Part shown: piece by piece, positions 6,294 through 8,850 of the stretch
Numbering within the stretch: position 1 is the first letter of the stretch
Layout: each line of letters opens with the position of its first letter
Source: Gammaproteobacteria bacterium
Lineage (GTDB): Bacteria; Pseudomonadota; Gammaproteobacteria; S012-40
Direction of reading: 5' to 3'
DNA length: 8,850 nucleotides
NCBI GenBank assembly: GCA_029864945.1
Contig: JAOTSL010000126.1
Coordinates: forward strand, 1 to 8,850
Notes under the pieces: generated by a model
The model's input: the letters and a program-made list of their open reading frames with translations, nothing else
What the model was told of the DNA's origin: nothing
Database searches by the model: none
Program-made: the position numbers and the translations under genes

Positions 6294-7757
6294 TTACTGG
6301 CCAGGTATCCAGCGAAGGTCAAGTTGTCGTGCCGCTTTTACCTCATCAAGCCGCTTAACGGTCATAGTATGAGGAGCGCTTGTTACGAGGTCTGGTGTTT
6401 CCTGAGCCTCACGAAGAATTTGTTCCATGGCATTAACAAAGGCATCAAGCAATTCTTTGGGTTCGGTTTCGGTTGGTTCAATTAACAAACATTCCGGCAC
6501 GAGTATCGGAAAATAAGTTGTTGGCGCATGGAAGCCGTAATCAAGTAATCGCTTTGCAAAGTCCATTGTGTTGACGCCAAGCTCTTTGTTTTGCTTTTTA
6601 AGCGTGATGATAAACTCATGAGTCGCCCGACGATTTTCAAAGGCGACGGTAAAGCCACGTTTTTTTAATTCTGCCATCAGGTAGTTTGCGTTGAGTGTGG
6701 CAAACTCAGCAACTCGTAACATGCCTTCTTTACCAAGTAACCGAGCATAAATATAGGCACGTAGCAAAATACCTGCATTACCCATAAACGCGGACAATGG
6801 CCCAATGGTGTCCGGGCAATCAGACTCGTATTTTAAATAAAACTGTTCGTCTGATCCCACAAGCTTTTTATCTACAATAGGAATTGGTAGATAAGGTTTT
6901 AGCTTGTCATTGACACCAACTGGTCCTGCTCCTGGGCCACCACCGCCATGAGGCGTTGAAAAAGTTTTGTGTAAATTCATGTGAATCACATCAAACCCCA
7001 TATCGCCGGGTTTTACTTTTCCTAAAATGGCATTTAGGTTTGCTCCATCGTAATAAAGTAAGCCGCCAGCTTGATGAACGATTTGTGCAATTTCTTTAAT
7101 TGAGCGTTCGAAAACACCCAGTGTAGACGGGTTAGTCAGCATCAGGCCGGCGGTTTGCGGACCTATTGCGGCTTTTAATGCATCAATGTCAACGTCGCCA
7201 TTTTTATTCGTAGGAATTTCTTTTACTTTATAGCCGCACATTACGGCAGTCGCAGGGTTTGTACCGTGAGCTGCGTCAGGTACTAAAATTTCCGTGCGTG
7301 CATCATCATTGCGAGCATCGTGGTAAGCACGAATCATTGCGATGCCGGCAAACTCACCTTGAGCGCCGGCCATTGGTGAGAGCGCCACAGAAGTCATGCC
7401 GGTAACATCTTCCAGAATGATTTGCAGGTCATACATGCAAGCTAAAAAGCCCTGTCCCAATTTTGGGTGGCTTAATGGATGGCGTGACAAAAAACCCGGT
7501 AACATTGCAAGTGTGTTACACGCGCGTGGGTTGTACTTCATGGTGCATGAACCCAGCGGGTAAAAATGCGTATCGATCGAGAAGTTTTTTTGAGATAACT
7601 TAGTGTAATGTCTTACAGCTTGAAGCTCTGAAACTTCTGGCAATGTTGCTCTATCGGTACGCAAAAACTGCGTAGGGATACTGTGTTTTTCGGAGGTTTC
7701 CCCGGCTTGTTGAGACAGGTTTGTTCGCCCTGTACGGGATTGTTCAAAAATTAGCAT
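6294..7757 (-). CDS. gcvPB: Glycine dehydrogenase (decarboxylating) subunit 2, P-protein beta half
   Basis: 487 aa. With GcvPA it forms the split P-protein of the glycine cleavage system: glycine is decarboxylated on PLP and the aminomethyl group passed to lipoyl-GcvH. This half carries the cofactor lysine, seen in [22 protein letters not shown] (Lys264). Other expected blocks: [13 protein letters not shown] (65-77), [13 protein letters not shown] (126-138), DAAHGTNPA (161-169), YYDGANLNA (235-243). Length is normal for the subunit. The ATG at 7757 has AAGG six bases upstream and follows the tpx stop by 13 bases; the stop is one base before dgkA. Many gammaproteobacteria carry a single fused GcvP of about 950 aa, so the two-gene form is a useful lineage clue. 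Confidence 0.97.
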   Translation of the reverse strand: MLIFEQSRTGRTNLSQQAGETSEKHSIPTQFLRTDRATLPEVSELQAVRHYTKLSQKNFSIDTHFYPLGSCTMKYNPRACNTLAMLPGFLSRHPLSHPKLGQGFLACMYDLQIILEDVTGMTSVALSPMAGAQGEFAGIAMIRAYHDARNDDARTEILVPDAAHGTNPATAVMCGYKVKEIPTNKNGDVDIDALKAAIGPQTAGLMLTNPSTLGVFERSIKEIAQIVHQAGGLLYYDGANLNAILGKVKPGDMGFDVIHMNLHKTFSTPHGGGGPGAGPVGVNDKLKPYLPIPIVDKKLVGSDEQFYLKYESDCPDTIGPLSAFMGNAGILLRAYIYARLLGKEGMLRVAEFATLNANYLMAELKKRGFTVAFENRRATHEFIITLKKQNKELGVNTMDFAKRLLDYGFHAPTTYFPILVPECLLIEPTETEPKELLDAFVNAMEQILREAQETPDLVTSAPHTMTVKRLDEVKAARQLDLRWIPGQ

Positions 7758-7770
7758 GTTGGACCTTTAA

Positions 7771-8286
7771 TTAACTATTCGCAGCGTTTGTTAAAGCGTG
7801 AAAAGCGCTTTCAAAGTCTGGCTCATTGGCGATATCTGAAACTAGCTCAAAGTGAAGAATTTTATTGTCACCGTCCAGAACAAAAACTGCTCGTGCTGAT
7901 AGTCCTGCTAATGGGCCATTAACCAGTAACACGCCATAGTCTTCTGCAAAACTTCTAGAGCGCATCATTGATAAGGTGGTGACATTTTTTAACTTGTTAT
8001 GTTTGCAAAAGCGTTGCTGAGCAAAAACCAGGTCGGCAGATACGACAAGAAAATCTACGTCATCATGTTCAGCGGCCATTTCATTTAGTTTTTTTGCTGT
8101 GTTTTCACAGACCATAGTATCGAGGCTGGGCACGGTGTAAATAAATTTTCTGTGCTCACCAAAATCAGCGAGTGACTTTTCTTTCAGCTTGGTACTAAGC
8201 AGTGTAAAACGAGGTGCATCACTACCTATCTCAGGTAATGATGCATTTGTATTACAGGTGTTGCCTTGTAGTGAGGTTGTTGCCAT
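7771..8286 (-). CDS. tpx: Thiol peroxidase Tpx (atypical 2-Cys peroxiredoxin)
   Basis: 171 aa, matching E. coli Tpx (168 aa) in length and layout. It reduces hydrogen and alkyl peroxides, normally recharged by thioredoxin. Seen: the LQGN opening typical of Tpx, the active-site motif PSLDTMVC with peroxidatic Cys60, SADLVFAQQRFC with resolving Cys94, a conserved YGV..NGPLAGLSARAVFVLD stretch, and SDIANEPDFESA near the end. One extra cysteine, Cys11, is present in the N-terminal arm. The start at 8286 gives a standard N-terminus; TAGAG lies about 7 bases upstream. It sits between gcvPA (18-base gap) and gcvPB (13-base gap), clearly within the same transcription unit, though it has no known catalytic part in glycine cleavage. 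Confidence 0.95.
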   Translation of the reverse strand: MATTSLQGNTCNTNASLPEIGSDAPRFTLLSTKLKEKSLADFGEHRKFIYTVPSLDTMVCENTAKKLNEMAAEHDDVDFLVVSADLVFAQQRFCKHNKLKNVTTLSMMRSRSFAEDYGVLLVNGPLAGLSARAVFVLDGDNKILHFELVSDIANEPDFESAFHALTNAANS

Positions 8287-8304
8287 TTGTAGACTCTACT
8301 TTTC

Positions 8305-8850
8305 CTAGCTTAAGCAATGAGCAAGTTTTTCGCAGAACAAATCCAGGTCTTCTTCTGTTTTTGTTTCAGTTGCACAAACCAGTAATGCATTTTCAAGTTC
8401 AGGGTAATCGTTTGCCAGAGAAACACCGCCAACGATATTATGATCGGCAAGCTTGGCGATTACATCATCTGCAGCAACGTTTAACTTTAGTGCCACTTCA
8501 TGAAAGTTTGCACTATTAAATACAACGGATACACCATCAATTTTGCTGAGTTTTTCAATCAACTTTTGAGTGTTCTGGTGTGAGGCTAGTGCCGCTTGGC
8601 GAATGCCTTCAAAACCCATTATTGAAAGATAGATCGTCGCGGCTGTTACCATTAAACCTTGATTGGTACAGATATTTGACGTGGCTTTCGAACGACGTAT
8701 ATGTTGTTCGCGGGCCTGTAATGTAAGGGTAAAACCCTCTTTTCCGTCGAGATCAACTGTTCTACCAACAATACGGCCGGGCAACTGACGAGCAAATTGC
8801 ATTTTGCTACACATGAAACCAAAATATGGCCCATCTGATGCGAGTGGAAT
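8305..8850 (-). CDS. gcvPA: Glycine dehydrogenase (decarboxylating) subunit 1, C-terminal part (5' end outside window)
   Basis: Open to the right edge of the window; 181 residues are visible, about 40 percent of the usual 440-450 aa. Visible blocks match the alpha half of the split P-protein: [20 protein letters not shown] at the edge, [40 protein letters not shown] split over 8660-8780, and the downstream GxxGxxxxA region. This half completes the active site at the GcvPA-GcvPB interface and lacks the PLP lysine. An internal ATG at 8814 is not the start because conserved sequence continues upstream of it. It is the first visible gene of the run gcvPA-tpx-gcvPB-dgkA-kinase; gcvT and gcvH would be expected further upstream, beyond the window, or elsewhere. 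Confidence 0.96.
   Translation of the reverse strand: MPLASDGPYFGFMCSKMQFARQLPGRIVGRTVDLDGKEGFTLTLQAREQHIRRSKATSNICTNQGLMVTAATIYLSIMGFEGIRQAALASHQNTQKLIEKLSKIDGVSVVFNSANFHEVALKLNVAADDVIAKLADHNIVGGVSLANDYPELENALLVCATETKTEEDLDLFCEKLAHCLS

Noticed and set aside
6293..6322. Upstream ATG for dgkA at 6322
   Set aside because: It would overlap the end of gcvPB by 29 bases and add ten residues absent from the family; the ATG at 6292 gives the normal DgkA length.

Overview
The window looks like chromosomal DNA from an AT-leaning gammaproteobacterium, probably aquatic. The basis is the family content: NhaA, an E. coli-like DgkA, an E. coli-like atypical 2-Cys peroxiredoxin Tpx, a Gram-negative phosphoglycerol-transferase/LTA-synthase-family enzyme, and a secreted protein with a Cys-containing C-terminal sorting tail. 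The glycine decarboxylase P-protein is split into two subunits, which narrows the possibilities within the class, but I cannot name a genus. No tRNA, rRNA, CRISPR array, transposase or phage gene is visible.

Layout. (1) 1-708, plus strand: the C-terminal part of the Na+/H+ antiporter NhaA. It converges on the minus-strand genes across a 102-base gap that holds a perfect 19-bp palindrome. All remaining genes are on the minus strand. (2) 811-2529: a secreted protein with seven HAF-type repeats (possibly a propeller), a DUF11-like Ig domain and a C-terminal sorting signal; a candidate promoter lies just upstream. (3) 2530-2860: a 331-base gene-free gap dominated by a 46-position inverted repeat at 2696-2814, which pairs far better as minus-strand RNA than as plus-strand RNA. 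(4) 2861-4813: a five-TM, periplasmic alkaline-phosphatase-fold phosphoglycerol transferase. (5) 4814-4961: a second, unrelated-looking 81-bp palindrome beside the start of that gene. (6) 4962-8850: a tightly packed series, transcribed right to left, of gcvPA (partial), tpx, gcvPB, dgkA and an adenosine-kinase-like PfkB enzyme, with gaps of 18, 13, 1 and 26 bases.

How the genes may work together. GcvPA and GcvPB together make the PLP-dependent glycine decarboxylase of the glycine cleavage system, which feeds one-carbon units to folate. Adenosine kinase would recover the adenosine released when methylation products are recycled. Tpx removes peroxides and sits between the two halves of one enzyme. 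DgkA rephosphorylates diacylglycerol, which is the by-product when an MdoB/LtaS-type enzyme strips phosphoglycerol from phosphatidylglycerol, so dgkA and the downstream transferase form a plausible envelope-lipid pair. These links are inferences from gene order and family knowledge.

The coding content is mostly familiar. The least explained material is intergenic: three consecutive gaps each carry a large palindrome, and the one at 2696-2814 has a strand-biased pattern of G-U pairs that suggests a folded RNA.
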